Shown one piece after another: positions 1 through 7,437 of a DNA stretch of 64,000 bases (the stretch's first letter is position 1; each line of letters starts with the position of its first letter). The stretch is from Novosphingobium sp. SCN 66-18. GTDB lineage: Bacteria > Pseudomonadota > Alphaproteobacteria > Sphingomonadales > Sphingomonadaceae. The translations under genes and the position numbers were made by a program. Location: NCBI GenBank assembly GCA_001725355.1, contig MEGD01000009.1:62001-126000 (forward strand), read 5' to 3'. Under the pieces are notes generated by a model. That model made no database searches and was not told where the DNA came from. It saw only the letters and a list, made by a program, of their open reading frames with translations.

Positions 1-282
1 AAGCTGGGCACCGTGCTGGGCTTGTCCGCCGCCACCGTCTCGCGCCTGCGCAGCGGCCGGTCGGTGCTCGATCCGGCTTCCAAGTCCTATGAGGCGGGCC
101 AGTTCCTGCTGCGGCTGTTCCGCAGCCTCGATGCCCTGCTCGGCAGTGACGATGCCGCCGCGCGGCGCTGGCTGGAAACCGCCAATCTCGATCTCAATGC
201 CCGCCCGCTTGACCTGATCGACAGTTTCCGGGGGCTGATTTCCGTGTGCGACTATGTGGACGCCTACCGCGCTCGCGTCTGA
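1..282 (+). CDS. Xre/MbcA/ParS-like antitoxin, 5' truncated by window edge
   Basis: This is the C-terminal part of a type II antitoxin. The reading frame is open from base 1, so the true start lies upstream. A helix-turn-helix stretch (LGLSAATVSRLRSGRSVLD) is followed by a region resembling the ParS/MbcA toxin-binding domain (DUF2384), with LFRSLDALLGSDDAAARRWL and a C-terminal DLIDSFRGLISVCDYVDAYRARV-type segment. Its last 29 bases overlap the next gene, whose product is a RES-domain protein, the standard partner of this antitoxin family. The role as antitoxin and autorepressor is inferred from family and context. The promoter is outside the window. Confidence 0.8.
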   Translation, partial: KLGTVLGLSAATVSRLRSGRSVLDPASKSYEAGQFLLRLFRSLDALLGSDDAAARRWLETANLDLNARPLDLIDSFRGLISVCDYVDAYRARV

Positions 283-976
283 AGCCCGCGCCTGGCGGGG
301 CGATGCCTGGCGGGTGGTGGAAGCCCAGCACCGCATCTCCACCAACCGGCTGGCCGACGGGCTGGCGGATCAGGCGCGGCTCGAAATGCTGGCGGACGCG
401 GTCAAGCCCGACCTGCCGCCGGAAACGCGCGGGCTGCATTACCTGCTGGCCTCGCCCTTCCGCTATGGCCATCGCAGCGAAAGCCGCTTCCGCCGTGCGA
501 ACGAGCGCCCCGGCATCTTCTATGCGGCCGAGCGCGAGGCCACGGCCATCGCCGAAACGGCCTATTGGCGCCTGCGCTTCTTCCGGCGCTCCCCCGGTTT
601 CGCGCCGCCTTCTACCACGAGCGAACATACCAGTTTCGCCGCCGCGCTGGCGACCGCTTCGGCGCTGGATCTGACGCTCCCGCCGTTCGACAGCGATGCG
701 GCGCGCTGGATCGATCCGCGGGACTATACGGCCTGCCAGGACTTTGCCGCGCAGGCGCGCGAGGCCCGGATCGCGCTGATCCGCACCCGTTCCGCGCGCG
801 ATCCCGGCGGTGGTTGCAATCTGGTGCTGTTCGATCCGGCTGCCTTTGCGCGCAGGCAACCGGTGATCCGCCGGACATGGCACTTGCGCCATGAAGGCGG
901 CCGGCTGCTCGCTCTGGCGGCTTTTCCGGGGGAGGAACGCTTCGTCTTCACGGCCGCCCAGTTCGGGCTTGCCTGA
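254..976 (+). CDS. RES-domain toxin (NAD+-consuming, ParT/MbcT-like)
   Basis: The 240-residue protein has RES features: an early RAWRGDAWRVV segment, a GLHYLLASPFRYGHRSESRFR region around residues 60-85, then GIFYAAEREATAIAETAYWRLRF and a late HLRHEGGRLLAL strand. RES proteins are NAD+ phosphorylases or ADP-ribosyltransferases that act in the cytoplasm and are held in check by a ParS/Xre partner. The ATG at 254 lies inside the antitoxin gene, so the pair is translationally coupled. The gene ends 16 bases before a convergent AraC gene. It appears intact; which of the two activities applies cannot be told from sequence alone. Confidence 0.85.
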   Translation: MWTPTALASEARAWRGDAWRVVEAQHRISTNRLADGLADQARLEMLADAVKPDLPPETRGLHYLLASPFRYGHRSESRFRRANERPGIFYAAEREATAIAETAYWRLRFFRRSPGFAPPSTTSEHTSFAAALATASALDLTLPPFDSDAARWIDPRDYTACQDFAAQAREARIALIRTRSARDPGGGCNLVLFDPAAFARRQPVIRRTWHLRHEGGRLLALAAFPGEERFVFTAAQFGLA

Positions 977-992
977 GGGGGCGCTTTCGCGA

Positions 993-2033
993 TCAGCGTC
1001 CCGACATGCGCTTCAGCGTCATCGACGGGCGCTCGCCGAACCGTTCGAGGTAATCGCGCGCGAATTTCGACAGGTGGGTGAAGCCGCAGGCCAGCGCGAC
1101 TTCGGTCACCGAAACGCCGGTATCGGCGCCTTCGCGCAATTGCCGCCGTGCCAGATCGAGCCGGTGGTTCTTGAGATAGAGCATCGGCGTGGTGTTGCGG
1201 AAGCGCCGGAAGCCCGCATGCAGCGACCGCGCGCTGACGCTCGAAACGACGATCATTTCTTCCAGCGTGATCGGCGATTGCGCGTGTTCGTGGATGAACT
1301 CCTCGACCCGGCGCACGTAATAGGGGGCCGGGCACGAAGCCGGCGCGTCGAACAGGTCGGAATGGTTGTGGGGCACGGCGGCCAGCAACAGGCGCTGGAG
1401 CGTCTCCTCCACCGCACCGCTCGCCCGCGCATGGTTGAAGCCGCTCAGGCCGGTTTCGAGCCCGGTGTCGAGATTGTCGCAGACGGTGCGGACAAGCTGC
1501 GCGAACGCGGCGGCCGCGCCTTCAAGCTGCACCGGTTGCGGCGAGAAATGGAGGTCGCCCGGCCGAAACCCCAGCTCCTGCGCCAGAATGGCTTCCAGCC
1601 CGTTCTTGTCCATCTTGACGGTGAAGTGCTTGTAGCCGTCCCCGAACATCTGCCGGACCTTGGCGTCGGGGCCAAGCACGCACATCTGGCCGGGATGCAG
1701 TTCTATGGTCGCGTTGTCCTGCGTGATCTGCGCCACGCCGCGCAGCGAGAACTGGACGAGATAGAGCGCGTCCATCGGCGGGATGTTGACCACCACCCGG
1801 CCATAGGGATTGCCATAGTCGGTGGCGTTGAACGTGACCGACTTGAGCGAGGCCTGATGGTGCCGGAAGGCGATGGGCGGGTTGCCGCCTTCCACCCGCA
1901 GGTCGTGCGGGCAGAACATGCGGCTCATGTGGTCGTGGACCTCGTTGATGTCGCGTGTGGCCAGACGCGTCAGGCTTGGCAGCGGAAGATCGCTGCCATC
2001 CCACGAGCGGACAGAAGTCATGGCTGGGATCAT
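993..2033 (-). CDS. AraC-family transcriptional regulator
   Basis: This is a protein of about 346 residues with an N-terminal ligand-sensing domain of the AraC_binding_2 type and a C-terminal double helix-turn-helix (ITLEEMIVVSSVSARSLHAGF, then TEVALACGFTHLSKFARDY). I place the start at the ATG at 2033 because GGAGG lies ten bases upstream of it; a longer frame begins at a TTG at 2090. It lies 43 bases downstream of the racemase-like gene in the same direction, so both may share a transcript. The sensor domain contains a CPHDL motif that recurs (CPHHL) in the AraC protein at 38013-39101. Likely targets are the neighbouring racemase and Rieske genes; the ligand is unknown. Confidence 0.9.
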   Translation of the reverse strand: MIPAMTSVRSWDGSDLPLPSLTRLATRDINEVHDHMSRMFCPHDLRVEGGNPPIAFRHHQASLKSVTFNATDYGNPYGRVVVNIPPMDALYLVQFSLRGVAQITQDNATIELHPGQMCVLGPDAKVRQMFGDGYKHFTVKMDKNGLEAILAQELGFRPGDLHFSPQPVQLEGAAAAFAQLVRTVCDNLDTGLETGLSGFNHARASGAVEETLQRLLLAAVPHNHSDLFDAPASCPAPYYVRRVEEFIHEHAQSPITLEEMIVVSSVSARSLHAGFRRFRNTTPMLYLKNHRLDLARRQLREGADTGVSVTEVALACGFTHLSKFARDYLERFGERPSMTLKRMSGR

Positions 2034-2076
2034 TATCGTTGGACCTCCGCTTGAGCTGGTCGATTCCACTCCCGAT

Positions 2077-2817
2077 TCAGGCTGCTTCAAACACGTTGTC
2101 GATTATCCTCTCCGGCGGCGCAAAGCCCTTTCTACTATGAGACAGGCCAAGGTCGATCAAAGTTTCGCATGCCTTGAACGCGACAAGGCCCGGATTGAGC
2201 ACCGGCACGGGCAGGTGCGCCGCCAGATAGGCGTGCGACTGGTGCATGGTGGTCGATCCCAGCACCAGCACGTCCGCGCCGTCTTCCTCGATCGCGCGGT
2301 GCGCGGCGTCCATCAGCAGCGGAAAGACGCTGTCTTCCTTGCCCGCCAGCAGTTCGGCGGTATCGGGGCGCACCCCGATCGACCGGATCGAGGCGAGGCG
2401 GTGGTGCAGCCCCTGTTCGGTCAGGACCTTGTCGTAGAGCCAGCGCCAGTTGTCCCACATCGACAGGATCGCGAATTTCTTGCCCAGTTGGCAAGCGAGG
2501 TGATAGGTCGCCTGCGCCGTGCCGACGACGGGGATCGACAGCCGCGACCGCAGCGCCGCCACGCCGGAATCGCTCATCGAATTGATGCAGACCGCGCTGA
2601 AGCCTTCCTCTTCCGCGCGGCATCCCGCTGCCAGGCAGAAGGCATCGGCGATCGTGCCTTCATAGAGGGAATCGAGCGTTCCCCCGCCGCGCGCCGCGCA
2701 GGCGAACTCGACGGAGATGTCCGGCCGGACCAGTCCGGCGGGGATCTGGCCGGCGAATGCGGCAAGGGCTTGCGGGGGCACCGGTACGGGAACGATCATC
2801 TTGATGCGATGGGTCAT
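2077..2817 (-). CDS. Asp/Glu/hydantoin racemase-superfamily protein with Ser in place of both Cys
   Basis: This 246-residue protein of the PF01177 fold resembles hydantoin racemases: NSMSDSG near residue 80 aligns with the usual ACFSDPG, and VLGSTTMH near 188 aligns with VLGCAGM. The two cysteines that act as acid/base pair in racemases are therefore both Ser (S80 and S188 by my count), so classical racemisation is doubtful. The ATG at 2817 is preferred because CGGAGAAC precedes it at good spacing. It is divergent from the small gene and Rieske oxygenase at 3122-4665 and is followed by an AraC gene. It may act on an intermediate of that aromatic pathway, but the reaction is not known. Confidence 0.8.
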   Translation of the reverse strand: MTHRIKMIVPVPVPPQALAAFAGQIPAGLVRPDISVEFACAARGGGTLDSLYEGTIADAFCLAAGCRAEEEGFSAVCINSMSDSGVAALRSRLSIPVVGTAQATYHLACQLGKKFAILSMWDNWRWLYDKVLTEQGLHHRLASIRSIGVRPDTAELLAGKEDSVFPLLMDAAHRAIEEDGADVLVLGSTTMHQSHAYLAAHLPVPVLNPGLVAFKACETLIDLGLSHSRKGFAPPERIIDNVFEAA

Positions 2818-3121
2818 GAACGGTTCTCCGGGTATCGCCTTGCGCAAGCGCTCCCTGTGGCGCCCGGCGGCAAAATTCCCCTGATTCCGGCAGAAGCGTG
2901 ATGCCTGCGGTGTGCCGCGTCCAATACTGAATCTGCGCCACTCCATACCTTGAAGGTATTATATGCCATCGGAATGACGGGATCACGCCGCCTGTCCGTC
3001 GCCGGTGCGGATCGCGTCGCAATTCCGCACTCAGCGGTCACCCGTTGCAGGGGCGGGATAGCGTTCCGGCGCGGCGTTCCCGCAGTCTTTTCATGCCGTG
3101 GCGTGCGACAGGGAGGGCTTT
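2818..3121. other. Divergent intergenic region between racemase-like and Rieske loci
   Basis: This gene-free stretch of 304 bases separates two divergent units. It is GC-rich except for an AT-rich core at 2943-2966, which holds a 15-bp palindrome (2945-2959) and a perfect TATAAT on the minus strand (2958-2963). The TATAAT lies at the right place to serve the racemase-AraC unit, although no good -35 was found. I see no small ORF with a ribosome binding site here. Confidence 0.6.
2945..2959. promoter_or_regulatory. LysR-type operator, ATAC-N7-GTAT
   Basis: The sequence ATACCTTGAAGGTAT is a perfect palindrome with 7-bp arms around one G. It fits the T-N11-A rule and matches the ATAC-N7-GTAT boxes recognised by BenM/CatM-type LysR regulators. 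A close relative, ATATCCAAAAGGTAT, lies at 34622-34636 beside the cat LysR gene. It overlaps the minus-strand TATAAT (2958-2963). That the LysR protein binds here is inference. Confidence 0.55.
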
Positions 3122-3478
3122 GTGGAACGAGAATTGCCGGACGGGTTTGAAGATCTCCTGCCGTTCCTGGAATGGGCCAGGCCGAGCGAACTGGAACGCA
3201 ACAACAAGCGCTGGTCGTCCTCGCTCGAAGAGAGCCAGGCGTTCTACGACATCATGCTGGAGCGCAGCCCGGCCGCGTTTGAATATTTCGGGCAGCGGCC
3301 CCTGTCGGAAATCGACGGGGCGGACCGCACTCTGCTCGACATGTGCCTTGCCCTCGCGGAATGTTCCGCCACGATCGAGATGTACGGCGATCCCACGCCG
3401 AAATACGTCTTTCCGATCTCCCGCTTCGTCCCCACGCATGATGCCTGGCCGCTGGCCGGCAAGGGAGCCGCCGCATGA
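3122..3478 (+). CDS. Conserved small protein of unknown function coupled to a Rieske oxygenase
   Basis: This 118-residue acidic protein starts at a GTG at 3122, chosen because GGGAGGGC sits five to six bases upstream; a longer frame would begin at a GTG at 3098. It has no signal peptide, membrane segment or metal motif. The sequence reads as mostly helical (GFEDLLPFLEWARPSELERN, then AFYDIMLERSPAAFEYF). The stop overlaps the ATG of the Rieske gene (ATGA), so the two proteins are made together. I do not recognise a named family. It is not an obvious NTF2-like beta subunit or ferredoxin. It may be an accessory or small subunit of the oxygenase. Confidence 0.7.
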   Translation: MERELPDGFEDLLPFLEWARPSELERNNKRWSSSLEESQAFYDIMLERSPAAFEYFGQRPLSEIDGADRTLLDMCLALAECSATIEMYGDPTPKYVFPISRFVPTHDAWPLAGKGAAA

Positions 3479-4665
3479 GCACCGCACCGTGCCGTTTCAT
3501 GGATCGCTATCCCGAAGAGGGCCGCGGCCCGATCCCGGTCGAACGCTATACCTCGCAGGAATACTTCGACCTCGAGCGCGAGCGGGTGTTCCGCCGCAAG
3601 TGGCTCAACGTGGGCCGGGTGGAGCAGGCGCCCAATCCGGGGGACTATTTCGTAGCCGACCTGAAGATTCTCGATACCTCGCTGCTGGTGATCCGCGGCA
3701 AGGATGGCGAATATCGCGCGTTCCACAACATGTGTTCGCACCGTGGCGCGCCGGTGGCGTGGGATGCGGAAGGATCGTGCCGCGGCTATCTGGCGTGCCG
3801 CTTCCATGGCTGGGTCTATGACACCACCGGCAAGCTGGTGCAGATCACCGATGCGGAGAACTTCCCCGGTGTGAACCCGGCGGAAAATGGCCTCACGCCC
3901 GTTCATTGCGCCATCTGGAAGGGCTTTGTCTTCGTCAATCTGGCGGACCGGCCCGAACAGACGCTGCTCGAATACCTGGGGCCGGTGGCGGACGAGATCG
4001 GCCGGTTCGACTTCGACGGCTATACGCCCGCATTCTCCTATCGCATCGACGAGCAGGTGAACTGGAAGACCTTGCAGGAAGCCCAGCTCGAAGGCTGGCA
4101 TCTGCCGTACCTGCACGAAAAGACGCTGGCCCGCGCGGTCAAGATCGATGGCAACCAGTATCGCCATACCGCCATCGAACTGCATGGCCTGCACGGCGTG
4201 CTCGGTTCCCCGCCGCCCGATGCCTTCACGCCCCCGCCAACCGCGTTGCTCGCCAGCCGTTTCGGCACGGGCACGGTGCAGGCCTTCGGGACCAAGGTGG
4301 AAAATGCGGGCGAAGGCTATCGCTTCCGGGGCTCGTTCGATTTCTGGCACATCTTCCCGAACTTCTTCGTGGGGCTGCTCAATGGCCTGTTCTTCACGTT
4401 CAACATCTGGCCCGTCGCGGTCGATCGCAGCGTGTGGGAGATCAAGGGATACTATCCGCCGGTGCGCACCGCCGGGGAACTCTTCGCCCGCGAATATTCC
4501 AAGATCGGCCTGCGCGATCCGATGATGGAAGACTGCTTCACGCACGAACTGATCTGTGCGCAGCTCAAGTCCGGCGCGAAGAACCACATCTTCTTCCAGG
4601 ACGAGGAGATGCTGGCCCGGCACCTCAGCAACGGCGTCGATCGTTGCGTGCGGGGCCTGGCCTGA
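3475..4665 (+). CDS. Rieske [2Fe-2S] aromatic ring-hydroxylating oxygenase, alpha subunit
   Basis: This 396-residue protein has an N-terminal Rieske domain with ligands in CSHRGAPV (C-x-H) and CRFHGW (C-x2-H). The C-terminal catalytic domain carries the mononuclear iron site in EAQLEGWHLPYLHEKT, where two His are visible and the residue that bridges the centres is Glu rather than the usual Asp. A late FFQDEEMLARH segment is typical of single-component-type alphas. No beta subunit, ferredoxin or reductase gene adjoins it, so electrons must come from a distant partner. It is coupled to the small gene upstream and convergent with the M20 gene. The substrate is unknown; an aromatic acid or demethylation substrate is plausible. 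Confidence 0.92.
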   Translation: MSTAPCRFMDRYPEEGRGPIPVERYTSQEYFDLERERVFRRKWLNVGRVEQAPNPGDYFVADLKILDTSLLVIRGKDGEYRAFHNMCSHRGAPVAWDAEGSCRGYLACRFHGWVYDTTGKLVQITDAENFPGVNPAENGLTPVHCAIWKGFVFVNLADRPEQTLLEYLGPVADEIGRFDFDGYTPAFSYRIDEQVNWKTLQEAQLEGWHLPYLHEKTLARAVKIDGNQYRHTAIELHGLHGVLGSPPPDAFTPPPTALLASRFGTGTVQAFGTKVENAGEGYRFRGSFDFWHIFPNFFVGLLNGLFFTFNIWPVAVDRSVWEIKGYYPPVRTAGELFAREYSKIGLRDPMMEDCFTHELICAQLKSGAKNHIFFQDEEMLARHLSNGVDRCVRGLA

Positions 4666-4717
4666 ACCGGACCGGGGTCCCGGGCGCGCAACGGTTCGGC
4701 GCCGTCGGCTGAGGGCA

Positions 4718-6205
4718 TCATTCTCCCGGCCGGCTGCGGTAATCGAGTGGCGGTGCGCGGTCCCCGGCCAGCGATTCATACTTGAAGCCGGCGCCGCGCC
4801 GCTGGTCAAATTCCGCGCGCGCCTGCTTGAGCAGCTCGGGCTGGCGCATCAGGTCGGCGGCGGTCAGGGCCAGCGTCTTGGCGGCGACCATGGCGCCCTT
4901 TTCTCCGAACGGCGATCCCGCCGCCGCCACGGCCTGCCAGCTATGGGCCGACGTGCCCGGCGGATAGGTCGCGACGCGCAGGCCGACGGTGGGCACGACC
5001 CAGCTTACATCGCCGACATCCGTGGAACCCGCGCCGCGCTCGCCCACGGAATAGGGATGGATGCGCTGTCCTTCCTCAAGCGGGCGGGGCTTGGCGAGCT
5101 GCGTCGCCAGCCGTTCGCCGAAGGCGCGGTCGGCGGCGTCCCAGCGCGGCGGGCCGACTTCGCGCAGGTCCGCATCCAGCAGGCGACCCAGCGCATCGTT
5201 GGGCAGCAGTCCGTAGACGCCGTTGACGAGTTCAAATTCGACCTGCGTCTCGGTTGCCATGGCCGCGCCATCGGCGGCCTTGCGGACCCGGCCCAGCACC
5301 TGGCGCACTACCGCCGGGTCCCAATCGCGCACGTAGTAGTAACTTTCCGCGAAGTCCGGCACCACATTGGGCGCGCTGCCGCCCGACGTGATGATATTGT
5401 GGATGCGGACCGTTTCCGGCACGTGTTCGCGCATCGCGTTGACGGCCACGTCCATCACTTCCACGCCATCGACCGCGGAACGGCCGAGATGGGGGTTGCT
5501 CGCCGCGTGGGCGGCAATGCCGCGGAAACGGAACTTGCCGCTGATGTTCGCCATCGCAAGGTCCTGCGCGGCGCTGTTGGCATCGGCAGGGTGCCAGTGC
5601 AGGACCGCATCGACGCCGTCGAACAGCCCGGCGCGGACCATGTAGACCTTGCCGCCGCCGCCTTCTTCCGCGGGCGTGCCATAAAGCCGGATTTCGCCCT
5701 GCGTGCCGCTCTTGTCCATCCATGCCTTGAGCGCCAGCGCCGCGCCCACCGAAGCCGCGCCGAACAGGTTATGACCGCAGCCGTGCCCGGCTGCCTTGCC
5801 GGCGATCGGCGCATGTTCCGCGCTGGCGGCCTGCGCCAGTCCCGGCAGGGCGTCGAACTCGGCAAGAATGCCGATGACCGGTCCTGTACCCTTGCGATAG
5901 CGCGCGACAAAAGCGGTCGGGATGCCCGCCACGCCAGCCTCGATGGTGAAGCCGGCCTTGCGCAGTTCCTGCTGCAGCAGCGCGCTGCTGCGTGTTTCAC
6001 GGTAGCCGACTTCCGCATAGTCCCAGATCGAACGCGACATGCGGGTGATCTGCTGCGTCTGTTCCTCGACCCCGGTCAGGATGGCGGCATGATCCTGCGA
6101 GGCCTGCTGGGCCATGACCGGTGCCGAAGCCAGCGAAAGGCCCGTCAGTGAAAGGCCCGTGAGTGAGAAGGCGGCCATGAACGGGCTGAACGGTGCGGAT
6201 TTCAC
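4718..6205 (-). CDS. M20-family amidohydrolase (AbgB-like), exported
   Basis: This 495-residue protein begins with a signal-like segment (FMAAFSLTGLSLTGLSLASA, cleavage near VMAQQ), so it probably works in the periplasm. M20 metal and catalytic motifs are visible: AGHGCGHNLFGAAS, PAEEGGGGK, and a late STDVGDVSW. It most resembles p-aminobenzoyl-glutamate hydrolase subunit B, which cleaves N-acyl amino acids. The start is a GTG at 6205 that overlaps the stop of the symporter gene (GTGA). It is the last gene of the eleven-gene operon and is convergent with the Rieske gene. It likely removes an acyl or aminoacyl cap from the imported compound. Confidence 0.9.
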   Translation of the reverse strand: MKSAPFSPFMAAFSLTGLSLTGLSLASAPVMAQQASQDHAAILTGVEEQTQQITRMSRSIWDYAEVGYRETRSSALLQQELRKAGFTIEAGVAGIPTAFVARYRKGTGPVIGILAEFDALPGLAQAASAEHAPIAGKAAGHGCGHNLFGAASVGAALALKAWMDKSGTQGEIRLYGTPAEEGGGGKVYMVRAGLFDGVDAVLHWHPADANSAAQDLAMANISGKFRFRGIAAHAASNPHLGRSAVDGVEVMDVAVNAMREHVPETVRIHNIITSGGSAPNVVPDFAESYYYVRDWDPAVVRQVLGRVRKAADGAAMATETQVEFELVNGVYGLLPNDALGRLLDADLREVGPPRWDAADRAFGERLATQLAKPRPLEEGQRIHPYSVGERGAGSTDVGDVSWVVPTVGLRVATYPPGTSAHSWQAVAAAGSPFGEKGAMVAAKTLALTAADLMRQPELLKQARAEFDQRRGAGFKYESLAGDRAPPLDYRSRPGE

Positions 6206-7437
6206 AGCGGGTCTCCTTGATGGGGGGCGTCGTGGCGGGTCACGACGGTCGCTACGGCGAGATTGGCGGTTACGTTAGGCACTGTCCTGATCATGTCCAG
6301 CAGGCGATCGAACGGAAGGATCAGGGCGACGATGGCGGCGGTCTGCTGTTCGGTCACGCCGATGAGCGAGAGTACGCCCGAGAGCATGAACAGCGCCGCC
6401 GATGGCACGCCCGCCGCGCCGAGCGAGAGCAGCACCGCTCCCACGACAAGGACGAGGTAGTCGGCAGGCGTGAGGGCGATGCCGAAGGCCTGCGCCGCGA
6501 AAGTGCAGAGCAGTCCGACATAGATGCCGGTCCCGTCGCGGGCGATGCTCGCGCCCAGCGGGATCACCGCATTCGACAGCGCCGGGGGCAGCCGCAGACG
6601 TTCGTGGGCCACGCGCAGGCTGACCGGCAGCGTCGCCGCGCTGGACGTGGTCGAGAACGCGACAAGCACCGCCTCCACGATCGCGCGGAAATAGAAGGCT
6701 GGAGCCATGCGGCCGCCCAGCCGGACGAGCAGGCCCTGCACCACGATGATCTGGAAGAGCACGCCGCAGGACAGCCCGATCGCCAGCAGCGAGAGGTTGG
6801 CGAACACCGCCAGCCCGTGCCGGCCGACGGCATTGGCCACCAATGCCAGCACGCCGAGCGGCGCCAGCTCCATCACCAGCCGCACCGCGCGCAGGATGGC
6901 CTGCCCTGCCGCGTGGGCGAAAACGGCAACTGGTTGCGCTGCCTCGCCGGCAAGCAGCACCCCGGTCCCCAGCATCAGCGCGAAGACGATCACCGAAAGC
7001 GTCTCGCCCCCCGCGAGTGCCTGGAACGGATTGACCGGAACGATCGCCATGAGCTGCGCGCCAAGACCGGCGACGGGCGCGGCAGGTGCGTCCGCGGCCA
7101 CCGTCACCGCCATGCTCGCGCCCGGTTGCAGCCACGTGCCGAGCGCAAGGCCGATGCAGATCGCGAAAGTGGTCATGGCCACGAGCAACAGGATCGTGTG
7201 CGCGCCCAGCCGTCCGAGACGCGCGGGATCGCCCAGCGCCGCCACCCCGCTTACCACCAGCGCGAGGACGAGTGGCAGCACCATCATGCGGATGAACCGG
7301 ATCCAGAGTTCGCCAATCCACGCGACTGCGGAAACGTGCTCGCCGGCCAGTTGTCCGAGCAGGACGCCGGCAACCAAAGCGCCGAGAATACGTTGCCACA
7401 GGGGGATGGCAGCCCAGCGCCGCAGTGCCAGGCTCAT
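6202..7437 (-). CDS. Dicarboxylate/amino acid:cation symporter (DAACS, GltP-like)
   Basis: This 411-residue inner-membrane protein has about eight hydrophobic segments and the family's substrate-binding region (FSTTSSAATLPVSLRVAHE, then AVIPLGASIARDGTGIYVG). It imports acidic or neutral amino acids or dicarboxylates with cations. The ATG at 7437 overlaps the stop of the S9 peptidase gene as ATGA; a longer frame to 7482 is not needed. Its place between two peptidase genes suggests it takes up an amino acid released in the periplasm. Confidence 0.9.
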   Translation of the reverse strand: MSLALRRWAAIPLWQRILGALVAGVLLGQLAGEHVSAVAWIGELWIRFIRMMVLPLVLALVVSGVAALGDPARLGRLGAHTILLLVAMTTFAICIGLALGTWLQPGASMAVTVAADAPAAPVAGLGAQLMAIVPVNPFQALAGGETLSVIVFALMLGTGVLLAGEAAQPVAVFAHAAGQAILRAVRLVMELAPLGVLALVANAVGRHGLAVFANLSLLAIGLSCGVLFQIIVVQGLLVRLGGRMAPAFYFRAIVEAVLVAFSTTSSAATLPVSLRVAHERLRLPPALSNAVIPLGASIARDGTGIYVGLLCTFAAQAFGIALTPADYLVLVVGAVLLSLGAAGVPSAALFMLSGVLSLIGVTEQQTAAIVALILPFDRLLDMIRTVPNVTANLAVATVVTRHDAPHQGDPL

